In this document: one piece after another, positions 9,155 through 17,568 of the stretch | Layout: every line of letters begins with the position of its first letter | How positions within the stretch are numbered: the stretch's first letter is position 1 | Origin: Mycolicibacterium moriokaense | GTDB taxonomy: Bacteria > Actinomycetota > Actinomycetes > Mycobacteriales > Mycobacteriaceae | Assembly (NCBI RefSeq): GCF_003347205.1 | Contig: NZ_QQBJ01000002.1 | Location: 1-64,000, forward strand | Length of the DNA stretch: 64,000 bases | Direction of reading: 5' to 3' | The notes under the pieces: model-generated | Told to the model about the DNA's origin: nothing | The model's database searches: none | The model's input: the letters and a program-made list of their open reading frames with translations, nothing else | Translations under genes and position numbers: made by a program

Positions 9155-10408
9155 ATGACAGGGTTAGCTACGGGGAACGGTCTCCCCAACGTTGTCGTCA
9201 CCGGCATGGCCATGACGACCGCCCTGGCTACGGATGCGAACAGCACCTGGCAGAGGCTGCTCGACGGGCACAGCGGTATTCGCAAACTCGAGGATCCGTT
9301 CGTCGAGCGCTACGACCTACCTGTTCGTATCGGCGGTCACCTTCTGGAGAACTTCACCGACGAACTGACGCGGGTCGAGCTGCGTCGGCTGTCGTATCTG
9401 CAGAGGATGTCGACGGTGCTCAGCCGTCGGGTGTGGAAGGACGCGGGCGACCCGGAGGTCGATCCCAAACGCCTGATGGTGTCGATCGGCACCGGCCTGG
9501 GCTCCACCGAGGAGCTTCTCTTTGCCTACGAAGGCATGCGGGACAAGGGCCTTCGAGCGGTTTCGCCGCTCGCGGTGCAGATGTACATGCCCAACGCCGC
9601 CGCGGCGGCGGTCGGCCTGGAACGCAAGGCACGGGCCGGGGTCGTCACCCCGGTCTCGGCCTGCGCCTCCGGATCCGAAGGCATCGCGCAGGCGTGGCGC
9701 AACATCGTGCTCGGCGAGGCCGACGTCGCGATCTGCGGTGGTGTGGAGACGGTGATCGAGGCAGTGCCGATCGCCGGGTTCGCACAGATGCGAATCGTGT
9801 TGTCCACCACCAACGACGACCCGGCCGGTGCCTGTCGACCGTTCGACAGGGACCGCAACGGTTTCGTGTTCGGCGAGGCCGGTGCGTTGTTGGTGATCGA
9901 AACCGAAGAGCACGCCAAGGCGCGAGGGGCGACGATCTACGCGCGCATCATGGGTGCCGCGATCACGTCGGACGGGTACCACATCGTGGCGCCCGACCCC
10001 AACGGTGAGCAGGCCGGCCACGCGATGACGCGGGCCATCCAACTCGCCGGCCTCAAGCCGACCGACATCGACCACATCAACGCGCACGCCACCGGCACCA
10101 GCGTCGGCGACGTGGCCGAGGGGCAGGCGATCAACAACGCGATGGGCGGCCACAAGCCGGCGGTGTACGCACCAAAGTCGGCGCTGGGCCACTCCGTCGG
10201 CGCGGTGGGGGCGGTCGAGTCGATTCTGACCGTGCTGGCGTTGCGGGACGGTGTCGTCCCGCCGACGCTCAACCTGAAGAACCAGGACCCGGAGATCGAC
10301 CTCGACGTCGTCGCCGGTTCGCCGAGACCCGGCAACTATCAATACGCGATCAACAACTCGTTCGGATTCGGTGGGCACAACGTGGCGCTCGCCTTCGGGA
10401 AGTACTGA
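9155..10408 (+). CDS. kasB: Beta-ketoacyl-ACP synthase KasB
   Basis: A 417-residue paralogue of KasA produced by tandem duplication; it extends meromycolates to full length in mycobacteria. The catalytic residues are Cys170 ([12 protein letters not shown]), His311 ([10 protein letters not shown]) and His346 (KSALGHSVG). The C-terminus is identical to KasA over [18 protein letters not shown]. It starts at ATG 9155, 32 bases after kasA, behind a GGGGAAAGGA stretch. Same operon and strand as the preceding genes. Confidence 0.97.
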   Translation: MTGLATGNGLPNVVVTGMAMTTALATDANSTWQRLLDGHSGIRKLEDPFVERYDLPVRIGGHLLENFTDELTRVELRRLSYLQRMSTVLSRRVWKDAGDPEVDPKRLMVSIGTGLGSTEELLFAYEGMRDKGLRAVSPLAVQMYMPNAAAAAVGLERKARAGVVTPVSACASGSEGIAQAWRNIVLGEADVAICGGVETVIEAVPIAGFAQMRIVLSTTNDDPAGACRPFDRDRNGFVFGEAGALLVIETEEHAKARGATIYARIMGAAITSDGYHIVAPDPNGEQAGHAMTRAIQLAGLKPTDIDHINAHATGTSVGDVAEGQAINNAMGGHKPAVYAPKSALGHSVGAVGAVESILTVLALRDGVVPPTLNLKNQDPEIDLDVVAGSPRPGNYQYAINNSFGFGGHNVALAFGKY

Positions 10409-10442
10409 AGCGCCCGATATCCGGCCCCGACAGGAGGTTTCG

Positions 10443-11867
10443 ATGACCATCACGGCCCCCGAGGCAGTCGGCGAATCATTGGATCCCCGTGATCCCGTGT
10501 TGCGCCTGAAGACGTTCTTCGACGACGGCTGCACCCTGGAATTCCTGCACGAGCGCGACCGCTCGGGCGTGCTCGCCGCCGCCGGCACCGTCAACGGCGT
10601 GCGGACCGTCGCGTTCTGCACCGACGGGACCGTGATGGGCGGTGCGATGGGCGTGGAAGGTTGCGCGCACATCGTCAACGCCTACGACACCGCAATCGAG
10701 GAGCAGAGCCCGATCGTGGGCATCTGGCACTCCGGCGGCGCCCGGTTGGCCGAGGGGGTGCGGGCGCTGCACGCGGTCGGCCTGGTCTTCGAGGCGATGA
10801 TCCGCGCGTCGGGCTATATCCCGCAGATCTCGGTGGTCGTCGGCTTCGCGGCCGGCGGCGCCGCCTACGGGCCCGCCCTCACCGACGTCATCGTGATGGC
10901 GCCCGACAGCCGGGTGTTCGTCACCGGTCCGGACATCGTGCGCAGTGTCACCGGCGAGGACGTCGACATGGCGTCGCTCGGCGGCCCGGACACCCACCAC
11001 AAGAAGTCCGGTGTGTGCCACATCGTCGCCGACGACGAACTCGACGCCTACGCGCGCGGTCGTCGGTTGGTCGGGTTGTTCTGCCAGCAGGGCCATTTCG
11101 ATCGCACCAAGGCCGAGGCGGGCGACACCGACCTGCACGCGCTGCTGCCCGATTCGCCGCGCCGTGCCTACGACGTGCACCCGCTGGTCGAAGCGCTGCT
11201 CGATGCTGACACCCCCTTCGAGGAGTTCCAGGGCAAGTGGGCGCCGTCGATGGTGATCGGGCTCGGCAGACTTGCCGGCCGCACCGTGGGCGTGCTCGCC
11301 AACAACCCGCTGCGTCTGGGCGGCTGCCTGAACTCCGAAAGCGCCGAGAAGGCAGCACGTTTCGTGCGGCTCTGTGACGCCTTCGGCATCCCGCTGGTCG
11401 TCGTGGTCGACGTACCCGGCTATCTGCCCGGCGTCGATCAGGAGTGGGGCGGCGTGGTGCGCCGCGGCGCCAAACTGCTGCATGCGTTCGGCGAGGCCAC
11501 GGTCCCCCGCGTCACGCTGGTGACCCGCAAGATCTACGGCGGCGCCTACATCGCGATGAACTCACGCTCGCTGAACGCCACCAAGGTGTTCGCGTGGCCG
11601 GACGCAGAGGTCGCCGTGATGGGCGCCAAAGCGGCCGTGGGCATCCTGCACCGCAAGAAGCTGGCGGCGGCAGCCGATGACGAGCGCGAGGCGCTGCACG
11701 ACGAACTGGCCGCCGAGCACGAGCGGATCGCGGGCGGCGTGGACGCCGCCATCGAGATCGGCGTCGTCGACGAGAAGATCGATCCCGCGCACACCCGCAG
11801 CAGGCTCACCCAGGCCCTCGCCGAGGCGCCTGCCCGCCGCGGGCGGCACAAGAACATCCCGCTGTAA
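10443..11867 (+). CDS. accD6: Acetyl/propionyl-CoA carboxylase beta subunit AccD6
   Basis: A 474-residue carboxyltransferase subunit that moves CO2 from biotin on the AccA3 subunit to acetyl-CoA, making malonyl-CoA for fatty-acid and mycolate synthesis. Crotonase-fold features are visible: the N-terminal acyl-CoA half (WHSGGARLAEGVRAL, GFAAGGAAYGPAL, FVTGPDIVRSVTGEDV) and the C-terminal biotin half (VVDVPGYLPGVDQEW, TRKIYGGAYIAMNSR). ATG 10443 is preceded by AGGAGG four bases upstream of the TTTCG linker. As in other mycobacteria it closes the fasII operon. Confidence 0.96.
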   Translation: MTITAPEAVGESLDPRDPVLRLKTFFDDGCTLEFLHERDRSGVLAAAGTVNGVRTVAFCTDGTVMGGAMGVEGCAHIVNAYDTAIEEQSPIVGIWHSGGARLAEGVRALHAVGLVFEAMIRASGYIPQISVVVGFAAGGAAYGPALTDVIVMAPDSRVFVTGPDIVRSVTGEDVDMASLGGPDTHHKKSGVCHIVADDELDAYARGRRLVGLFCQQGHFDRTKAEAGDTDLHALLPDSPRRAYDVHPLVEALLDADTPFEEFQGKWAPSMVIGLGRLAGRTVGVLANNPLRLGGCLNSESAEKAARFVRLCDAFGIPLVVVVDVPGYLPGVDQEWGGVVRRGAKLLHAFGEATVPRVTLVTRKIYGGAYIAMNSRSLNATKVFAWPDAEVAVMGAKAAVGILHRKKLAAAADDEREALHDELAAEHERIAGGVDAAIEIGVVDEKIDPAHTRSRLTQALAEAPARRGRHKNIPL

Positions 11868-11962
11868 CGCCTCTACCTCGGCAAATCCTCGTCGCACCTA
11901 CTGTGGGGGGCGGCCCATTGAGTTGGGGGAACCGCACAGGGCCCCGACAGAGGAGTTGAGGT

Positions 11963-12352
11963 ATGCACACGTTTGGCACCACCATTCGCCGCGGAGTCGT
12001 CGGCGTGCTCGCGGCAGCAACGTTCGCGAGCGTGGCCGGTTCCATTGCCGTGCCGACGGCGTCGGCCGACGCCGACTGCACCGTGTCCGGGCTGAGCAAC
12101 GCCATCGGCACGGTCGGAGCGCAGAGCGGGCAGTGGTTCGCCGCCCACCCGGAGGCGAACAAGGCCGTCACCGACGCCGGCGGTCAGGGCGGCGGCGCCG
12201 AGGCCGCGATCCGCAACTACTTCGTGGCACACCCCAACGAGTGGGCCGAACTGCAGCGCATCGCCCAACCGTTGCGCACCCTGCGCCAGCAGTGCGGGTC
12301 CGACGTGGCCCCGGCGGACATCGCGCGGCTCTACGACGCCATGGCCTCGTAA
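11963..12352 (+). CDS. Exported hemophore-type (haem-binding MHB family) protein
   Basis: A 129-residue secreted protein. A signal peptide of about 34 residues ends at TASADA. The mature part begins DADCTVSGLSNAIGTVG and contains the pattern LSNAIG...WFAAHPEANKAVTD and YFVAHPNEWAELQ, followed by LRQQC. This two-cysteine helical architecture is that of the mycobacterial haemophore family (Rv0203-like). Haem binding itself is inferred from the family, not from a ligand residue that can be pointed to. A GAGGAGTTGAG ribosome site precedes ATG 11963. It stands alone between accD6 and a methyltransferase gene. Confidence 0.8.
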   Translation: MHTFGTTIRRGVVGVLAAATFASVAGSIAVPTASADADCTVSGLSNAIGTVGAQSGQWFAAHPEANKAVTDAGGQGGGAEAAIRNYFVAHPNEWAELQRIAQPLRTLRQQCGSDVAPADIARLYDAMAS

Positions 12353-12372
12353 CCGCGGCCCGTCGGCCCACG

Positions 12373-12395
12373 GGTGGGTGAACCGTTCACCCACC
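12373..12395. terminator. Perfect 23-bp palindrome after the hemophore-like gene
   Basis: GGTGGGTGAAC (12373-12383) and its exact complement GTTCACCCACC (12385-12395) flank one central C. It lies 20 bases past the stop codon at 12352. As RNA it can fold into a stable hairpin, so a terminator is likely; as DNA it could equally be an operator for the next gene. Confidence 0.5.
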
Positions 12396-12412
12396 GGCAT
12401 CGTGTCCTCTAC

Positions 12413-13168
12413 GTGAAACTCGGTGTTCGCGTACCGATGGTGCGGTGGTCGTTCTGGCGGTTGGTGCTCGGCGCACACCGACTCAACCACACCGGCCAGG
12501 TCGGTGACGGGCGCGAACGCGCGGTCGTCGACTACGTCTGCGACCATGCGCGCCGCGACGACATCGACGACGTGCTGCGAACATTCGACTGGTACGCCTA
12601 CCACAAGTCGCTGCTGATCAACGTCGGCGACGTCAAGGGTGAGCTTCTCGACGCGGCGGTACGGCGGGCCGATCCTCGCGTGGTGTTGGAGCTGGGCACC
12701 TACTGCGGCTACAGCGCGCTGCGGATCGCTCGCGCCGCGCCCTCCGCGCACGTCTACTCCATCGAGTTGTCCGCCGACAACGCCGAACTCGCCCGCCGGA
12801 TCTGGCGCCACGCCGGTGTCAGTGACCGAGTCACCTGCCTGCAGGGCACCATGAACGACGATGACACGCTGCGCAGGCTCGGCGCGGCGATCGGCGAGTC
12901 TGGCGACGGCACTGTCGATTTCGTGTTCATCGACCACGACAAGAGTGCCTATGTCGGCGACCTGCAGACCATTGAAGCCAGCGGGTGGCTGCGACCCGGC
13001 TCGATCGTGCTGGCCGACAACGTCGGCTATCCGGGGGCGCCCCGCTACCGCCACTACATGCACCGCAACGAAGGCGTGCAATGGCGCACCCGCACCCACC
13101 ACGCGCACGCGGAGTACCAAACACTCATCCCGGACTTGGTCTTGGAATCGGAATTTCTCGGCGTGTGA
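12413..13168 (+). CDS. Class I SAM-dependent O-methyltransferase, catechol O-methyltransferase-like
   Basis: About 251 residues. The SAM-binding core reads VVLELGTYCGYSALRIARAA, then VYSIELSADNAELARRIW. An acidic metal-ligand segment is VDFVFIDHDKSAYVGDL, followed by SIVLADNVGYPGAP. This is the divalent-metal-dependent catechol O-methyltransferase layout (animal COMT, Mtb Rv1703c type). The substrate is probably a catechol or other ortho-diphenol and is not known. An in-frame GTG at 12374 exists but lies inside the palindrome, so GTG 12413 was preferred; neither has a good ribosome site. The 3' end overlaps the convergent monooxygenase gene by 44 bases. Confidence 0.85.
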   Translation: MKLGVRVPMVRWSFWRLVLGAHRLNHTGQVGDGRERAVVDYVCDHARRDDIDDVLRTFDWYAYHKSLLINVGDVKGELLDAAVRRADPRVVLELGTYCGYSALRIARAAPSAHVYSIELSADNAELARRIWRHAGVSDRVTCLQGTMNDDDTLRRLGAAIGESGDGTVDFVFIDHDKSAYVGDLQTIEASGWLRPGSIVLADNVGYPGAPRYRHYMHRNEGVQWRTRTHHAHAEYQTLIPDLVLESEFLGV

Positions 13169-14285
13169 GCACAAGGTCGTCGGCGATGGCCGCGGCGATG
13201 CGCCGCGACCGTTTGGCCACCGCGCCGAGTAGCCCGGGCCGCGACTGGAATCCGAGGAACCACAGTCCCCGATCGGCGAGATGCGTACCGCCGTCGCGCG
13301 GCACGCCGCGATCGTCCAGCACCCCGAGATGCCCGACCAGTGGTTCCAGCCCGCGTCGATAACCGGTGGCACAGATGACCACGTCGGGCTGCAGACATCG
13401 ACCGTCGACTAACCGGACCTGCTCGCTGGTGAAGCCGTCGACGGTGGGCACCACCTCGATCGTGCGATCGCGAATCGCAGCGAGGGTATCGGCGTCGATG
13501 ATGGCCGGTGCGCGTCCCAGCCGGTGGCCGCGGCTGAACACCCCCTCCGTGGGCCGCGGCAACCCGACGTCGCTGAGATCGCCGATGGAGACCCGTCTGG
13601 CGACCTCCGCCATCGCGTCCGCCATCCGCGGCGGCATGTGGAACATCGCGGTCGCGACGAAGTCGGAAGGGAAACCGCCGGGCAGAGTGCGCAGCATGAT
13701 GTTCGGAACCGTGCGCACCGCAAGCCAAGTCGTGGCCGCGCCGCCGGTGGCCACGTCATAGGCGATCTCCATCGCCGAGGAACCCGCGCCCACCACCAGC
13801 ACGCGGCGCCCACGCAAGGAGGCGGGCCGACGATACGCCGACGAGTGCAGTAACTCGCCGGTGAACGAATCCCGTCGCGGCCAGTCCGGAATATGCGGTG
13901 TCCGTTCGTATCCCGTCGCCACCACGACATGAGACGCGTCGATCGTCCCCGCGGTGGTCGCCACGCTCCAACCTCCGTCGCACCAATCGATCCGCTGCAC
14001 AGATGTTTCCAGCCGCAGGTCGATCTGTCCGTCGTGTGCGTGGTGCTCCAGATGCGCCACCACGTCGTCGCGCCCGGGGAACACCGGGGTGTCCTTGGGA
14101 TACGGCCGACCGGGCAGATGCGAGAACTGCTTGCCGGTGTTGAGCCGAAGGCGGTCGTAGCGCGCGCGCCACGAGGCGCCGACGTGGCCGGCCTCTTCCA
14201 GCAGCACCGGCCGCACGCCGCGATCGGCGAGGCTCAACGCCATGGACACACCCGACGGCCCCGCGCCGATCACAACGACGGTCAC
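13125..14285 (-). CDS. Flavin-containing monooxygenase-like FAD/NAD(P)-dependent oxidoreductase
   Basis: A 386-residue cytosolic flavoprotein. The FAD-binding Rossmann motif is at the very N-terminus (VVVIGAGPSGVSMALSLADRG). The NADPH motif is near residue 165 (RVLVVGAGSSAMEIAYDVA). The ATG-type motif VVATGYERTPHIP lies between them and a second copy is ICATGYRRGLEPLV. The segment FTGELLHSSAYR matches the FMO/YUCCA-like version of the fingerprint. Such enzymes hydroxylate N, S or carbonyl-adjacent centres; the substrate is unknown. Its tail overlaps the convergent methyltransferase gene by 44 bases. Confidence 0.85.
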   Translation of the reverse strand: MTVVVIGAGPSGVSMALSLADRGVRPVLLEEAGHVGASWRARYDRLRLNTGKQFSHLPGRPYPKDTPVFPGRDDVVAHLEHHAHDGQIDLRLETSVQRIDWCDGGWSVATTAGTIDASHVVVATGYERTPHIPDWPRRDSFTGELLHSSAYRRPASLRGRRVLVVGAGSSAMEIAYDVATGGAATTWLAVRTVPNIMLRTLPGGFPSDFVATAMFHMPPRMADAMAEVARRVSIGDLSDVGLPRPTEGVFSRGHRLGRAPAIIDADTLAAIRDRTIEVVPTVDGFTSEQVRLVDGRCLQPDVVICATGYRRGLEPLVGHLGVLDDRGVPRDGGTHLADRGLWFLGFQSRPGLLGAVAKRSRRIAAAIADDLVLTRREIPIPRPSPG

Positions 14286-14357
14286 CCCTTGGGTACGGGC
14301 CCGCTGCGGAAAAAGTTCATCCGCCCGACGACGGGCGATTGCCGGGCCGGTGCCCGG

Positions 14358-15011
14358 TCAGGCCTGGGTGATGCCCGTCATGACCGGGGCCAAGACGTCG
14401 GCCAACGCGGCCCACGACACCGTCTTGGTGACCGGCAGCGCGATGCCGAACTTGTAGGGCGCGAAGTGGATCTCCAGGCCGTCGACGGTGGGAATCCAGT
14501 TCACGAAGTTCTCGGCCCGCGGTTCGGCGCCTGTCAGTTCGGACAGTCGGTTCAGGCCCGCCTGCTCGTCGGTGAACAGGTCGGCGAGCATGATCGGGGC
14601 GGCGTTGCGGCTGTCGATCACCACGGTGCTGATGTAGAGGGTCGGATGTGCACCGTAATAGTGGGTGCCGAGCACCAACTGAGCGACGGCGATGCTACGG
14701 AACGTCACCTGTCCGTTGGACTCGAAGGTCCACTGCTCCCCGGGGTGGGACTCGAACTTCCCCCGGTCGATCTGCTCATCGGCGGCCACGCGGCTGGCGT
14801 GGTTGAACGCGTCGACCACCGCTGGGTCGCCGCCGGACAACTCGGAGAACCCGGCGTGCCACGTGCCCAGGCCGTCGGGCGTCGCGCCCTCGATCGACGT
14901 CGCGTCGACGATGTAGGTCTGTCCGCTGGTGACACCGATGTCCGCGGCGGCCGGGCCGGCCAGCGATATGGCGAGCACTGCCAGGCCCACGGCTGCGAAC
15001 AGACGCCTCAC
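14358..15011 (-). CDS. Exported DUF3298 (RsiV C-terminal-like) protein
   Basis: A 217-residue secreted protein. The signal peptide MRRLFAAVGLAVLAISLAGPAAA is followed by a mature region with the DUF3298 pattern: TFRSIAVAQLVLGTHYYGAHP, STVVIDSRNAAPIMLADLFTD, and VDGLEIHFAPYKFG. The same fold occurs in RsiV and in secreted mycobacterial antigens of the TB22.2 type. Function is unknown. The start is GTG 15011, sharing four bases (GTGA) with the stop of the VOC gene, so it is the last member of the TetR-glpD-VOC-DUF3298 operon. Confidence 0.82.
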   Translation of the reverse strand: MRRLFAAVGLAVLAISLAGPAAADIGVTSGQTYIVDATSIEGATPDGLGTWHAGFSELSGGDPAVVDAFNHASRVAADEQIDRGKFESHPGEQWTFESNGQVTFRSIAVAQLVLGTHYYGAHPTLYISTVVIDSRNAAPIMLADLFTDEQAGLNRLSELTGAEPRAENFVNWIPTVDGLEIHFAPYKFGIALPVTKTVSWAALADVLAPVMTGITQA

Positions 15012-15412
15012 TTGATCGCCTGCCCGAGGCCGAGCATGTTGCCCTCGCTGTCCCGAAACCACGCACCCCGCTCGGCCCTGCCCTTGCTGGGATAGTTGTC
15101 CGGGATGTCGACGATGTGGTTCGCCATCGCCAATCCCGGTATGCCGTAGTCCTCGAACACCACGCCGCGACGGCGAAGCTCCCTGACCTCGGCGTCGATG
15201 TCGTCGACCTCGAAGCCCAACTGGGTGAACGAGCCGTCCGCGAAGCCGACCGACGTGAACAGGCAGAACGCGCCGGAGTCGCACACATAGCGCAGGCCGC
15301 CGTCGCGCTCCTCGCTCGGCAGCAGCCCGAGCTTTTCGGCGTACCAGCGTTTGGCACGCGCGAGGTCCTCGGCCGGCAGCCGCGCCTCGACGCGCCCGTG
15401 GGCAAGACTCAT
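15008..15412 (-). CDS. Glyoxalase / bleomycin-resistance (VOC) family protein
   Basis: A 134-residue single-chain VOC protein with the beta-alpha-beta-beta-beta layout: VEARLPAEDLARAKRWYAEKL, LGFEVDDIDAEVRELRRRGV, then FRDSEGNMLGLGQ, where E/N positions typically bind metal. It probably dimerises to form its active site; substrate unknown. ATG 15412 is preceded by AGGAGG seven bases upstream. It overlaps glpD upstream by ATGA and the DUF3298 gene downstream by GTGA, so all three are co-translated. Confidence 0.85.
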   Translation of the reverse strand: MSLAHGRVEARLPAEDLARAKRWYAEKLGLLPSEERDGGLRYVCDSGAFCLFTSVGFADGSFTQLGFEVDDIDAEVRELRRRGVVFEDYGIPGLAMANHIVDIPDNYPSKGRAERGAWFRDSEGNMLGLGQAIK

Positions 15413-16947
15413 CGCACACCTCCTGCGAGCAATTCCTCCGCCACAGTCAACACTGTGTCCCGGTCGGAGTCGACCAGACCGATGCGGGTACGCCGGTCGA
15501 CGATATCGTCGACGGTCATCGCGCCCTCGCGTGTCACCGCGTACTCGAACTCCGCGCGGATCACGTCGATGCCGTCGGACACGGGGTCGGTGGGCCGTTC
15601 GCAGGTCGCCGACGCGATGACGTTCGGCGCCTCGGCGCCGAAGCGGGCGACCAGTGACGACGGCAGCTCGGTGGGAACCCGCAGAGTCGCAACCGGATTC
15701 GACGGAGCGCCGACGAGCGGCAGATTTCGGGTGCGACACGGTCCCGCGGACAGCCCCCGCAGCGCGACGGCTTTGTCGAGGACGTCCTCGGCCATGTACC
15801 GGTATTCGGTGAGCTTGCCCCCGATCACGCTGATCAATCCGGCCGGCGATTCGACGACCGCGTGGTCGCGCGACAGATCGGCCGAGCGGCCCTCGGTGTC
15901 GATCAGCGGACGCAACCCCGCATAGGCGCCGATCACGTCGTCGCGGCCCAGCTTCACGTTCAGCGCGGTGTTGACGGTGTCCAACAGGAAACCGATCTCC
16001 TGCGAGGTCGGCTCCGGAACATCGGGAATCGGGCCGGGAGCGTCCTCGTCGGTCAGACCGAGATACACGCGGCCGAGTTGCTCGGGCATCGCGAAGACGA
16101 AGCGGTTGAGCTCACCGGGTATCGGTACGGTCAGCGCCGCCGTCGGGTTGCCGAACGTCCGCGCGTCGAACACCAGGTGGGTTCCCCGGCTGGGCCGCAG
16201 CGCGATCGCGCTATCGACTTCGGCCGCCCATACCCCGCTGGCGTTGATCACCGCACGTGCTGTGAGCTCGAACGACTCACCGGTCGTTTGATCGGTCAGG
16301 CGCACCGAGGTGCCGGTGGCCTCCGAGGCGGCGACCCGGGTCAGGATCGACGCGCCGTGCTGGGCGGCGGTCCTGGCGACGGCGGTGACCAACCGGGCGT
16401 CGTCGATCAACTGGCCGTCATAGGCCAGCAACCCGCCGGCCAGGCCGTCGCGCCGCACCGCCGGCGCCATCTCGACGGCACGGTCGGCGGAGATCCGCCG
16501 CGACCGGGGCAGGGTCGACGACCGTGTGCCCGCCATGCGGCGCAGCGCGTCACCGGCGAGGAACCCGGTGCGCACCAGCGCCCGCTCCGCGGTACCCATC
16601 GCCGGCAGCAGCGGAACGAGCTGCGGCATGGCACTGACGAGGTGGGGTGCGTTGCGCGTCATCAGGATTCCGCGTTCGATCGCGCTGCGCCTGGCGATCC
16701 CGACGTTGCCGGTCGCGAGATAACGAAGACCACCGTGCACCAGCTTGGAGCTCCACCGGCTGGTTCCGAAGGCCAGGTCGTGCTTCTCCACCAACGCCAC
16801 GGACAGCCCGCGCGACGCGGCGTCCAGCGCAATGCCCGATCCGGTGATGCCGCCGCCGATCACCAGCACGTCCAGCGGACCGCCGTCGCCGAGCGCCGCC
16901 AGCTCGCGGGCCCGGCGCGAGGCGTTCAACGCGGCCGAGTTCGTCAT
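15409..16947 (-). CDS. glpD: FAD-dependent glycerol-3-phosphate dehydrogenase
   Basis: A 512-residue membrane-associated flavoenzyme that oxidises sn-glycerol 3-phosphate to dihydroxyacetone phosphate and feeds electrons to quinone. The FAD motif is VLVIGGGITGSGIALDAASRG, followed by the GlpD signature EKHDLAFGTSRWSSKLVHGG and RYL. The middle has INASGVWAAEV, and the C-terminal part has GGKLTEYRYMAEDV and a helical cap domain. Position beside a TetR gene and an AGPS-like gene matches M. tuberculosis glpD1 (Rv2249c). The start ATG 16947 overlaps the TetR stop by ATGA. Confidence 0.94.
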   Translation of the reverse strand: MTNSAALNASRRARELAALGDGGPLDVLVIGGGITGSGIALDAASRGLSVALVEKHDLAFGTSRWSSKLVHGGLRYLATGNVGIARRSAIERGILMTRNAPHLVSAMPQLVPLLPAMGTAERALVRTGFLAGDALRRMAGTRSSTLPRSRRISADRAVEMAPAVRRDGLAGGLLAYDGQLIDDARLVTAVARTAAQHGASILTRVAASEATGTSVRLTDQTTGESFELTARAVINASGVWAAEVDSAIALRPSRGTHLVFDARTFGNPTAALTVPIPGELNRFVFAMPEQLGRVYLGLTDEDAPGPIPDVPEPTSQEIGFLLDTVNTALNVKLGRDDVIGAYAGLRPLIDTEGRSADLSRDHAVVESPAGLISVIGGKLTEYRYMAEDVLDKAVALRGLSAGPCRTRNLPLVGAPSNPVATLRVPTELPSSLVARFGAEAPNVIASATCERPTDPVSDGIDVIRAEFEYAVTREGAMTVDDIVDRRTRIGLVDSDRDTVLTVAEELLAGGVR

Positions 16948-17549
16948 GGCTTCAGGTATCCGTTCAGTGAGTGCGCGAGTTCGACGGCGAGTGCGTCGGC
17001 GTCGAGGATCGGCTCGACGATCTGCGCGGACTGAATCGTCGACTGGGCGATCAGCAGACACATCGCGGCCAGCTGGCGCGGGTCACCCGCGCGCACGCTC
17101 CCGTCCCGCTGGGCCGCCGACAGCTCGGCGGCGACCGCGCCGATCAGGATCTGCTGACTGGTGCCGAGCCGTTCGGCGATGTAGACCATCGCCAGCTCCG
17201 GTGCGGAGTGAAGCACCGACATGACAACCTCATCGTGACGGAGGCGTTCGGCGACACCGACGATGCGCTCGACGAGCGCCTCACGTCCCCCGCCGCGCGA
17301 TGGCACGTCATTCAGCGCTCCCACGATCCGCGCCGTCAGCAGCGCGGCCAGTAGCGCCTGGGTGTCGGGCCAGCGGCGGTAGATGGTGGGCCTGCTCACG
17401 CCCGCCCGCCGGGCGATCTCGGCCAACGTCACCCGGTCCACGCCATAGGCCAGCACGCAACTCGCCGCGGCGTCGAGGATGCGGTCACCGAGGTCCGGCG
17501 CGGAGTCAGCCCTAGCCGCGTGCGAGGTGTCGTTACTGATTGACAACAT
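16944..17549 (-). CDS. TetR-family transcriptional regulator of the glpD block
   Basis: A 201-residue repressor. The N-terminal HTH is RILDAAASCVLAYGVDRVTLAEIARRAGVSRPTIYRRWPD, split here only for description, and the C-terminal ligand domain is helical. Start ATG 17549 gives MLSISNDTS; longer readings would run into the divergent gene. It is the first gene of the TetR-glpD-VOC-DUF3298 operon and sits in the position of Rv2250c. A palindrome at 17550-17568 fills the whole gap to the divergent flavoenzyme, so self-regulation and control of both operons are likely. The ligand may be a glycerolipid or acyl compound, which is only inference. Confidence 0.88.
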   Translation of the reverse strand: MLSISNDTSHAARADSAPDLGDRILDAAASCVLAYGVDRVTLAEIARRAGVSRPTIYRRWPDTQALLAALLTARIVGALNDVPSRGGGREALVERIVGVAERLRHDEVVMSVLHSAPELAMVYIAERLGTSQQILIGAVAAELSAAQRDGSVRAGDPRQLAAMCLLIAQSTIQSAQIVEPILDADALAVELAHSLNGYLKP

Positions 17550-17568
17550 ATGTAATACTGTAACGCAT
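17550..17568. promoter_or_regulatory. Candidate TetR operator between divergent start codons
   Basis: The 19-base stretch has the symmetric form ATG-N3-TAC-T-GTA-N3-CAT. It begins immediately after the TetR start codon (17549, minus strand) and ends within the start codon of the flavoenzyme (17567, plus strand). The two genes therefore have essentially no untranslated leader on either side. A repressor bound here would block both starts. Confidence 0.55.

Noticed and set aside
7872-10408. kasA/kasB as an assembly duplication
   Set aside because: The two genes differ throughout except at the catalytic and C-terminal motifs, and the pair is the normal mycobacterial arrangement.
9317-10678. 453-codon frame antisense to kasB
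   Set aside because: Composition is typical of the antisense of a GC-rich gene, and kasB is intact with all catalytic residues.
12374-12412. Upstream GTG start for the catechol O-methyltransferase-like gene
   Set aside because: It lies inside the palindrome after the hemophore-like gene and has no ribosome site; the later GTG 12413 fits better, though not proven.
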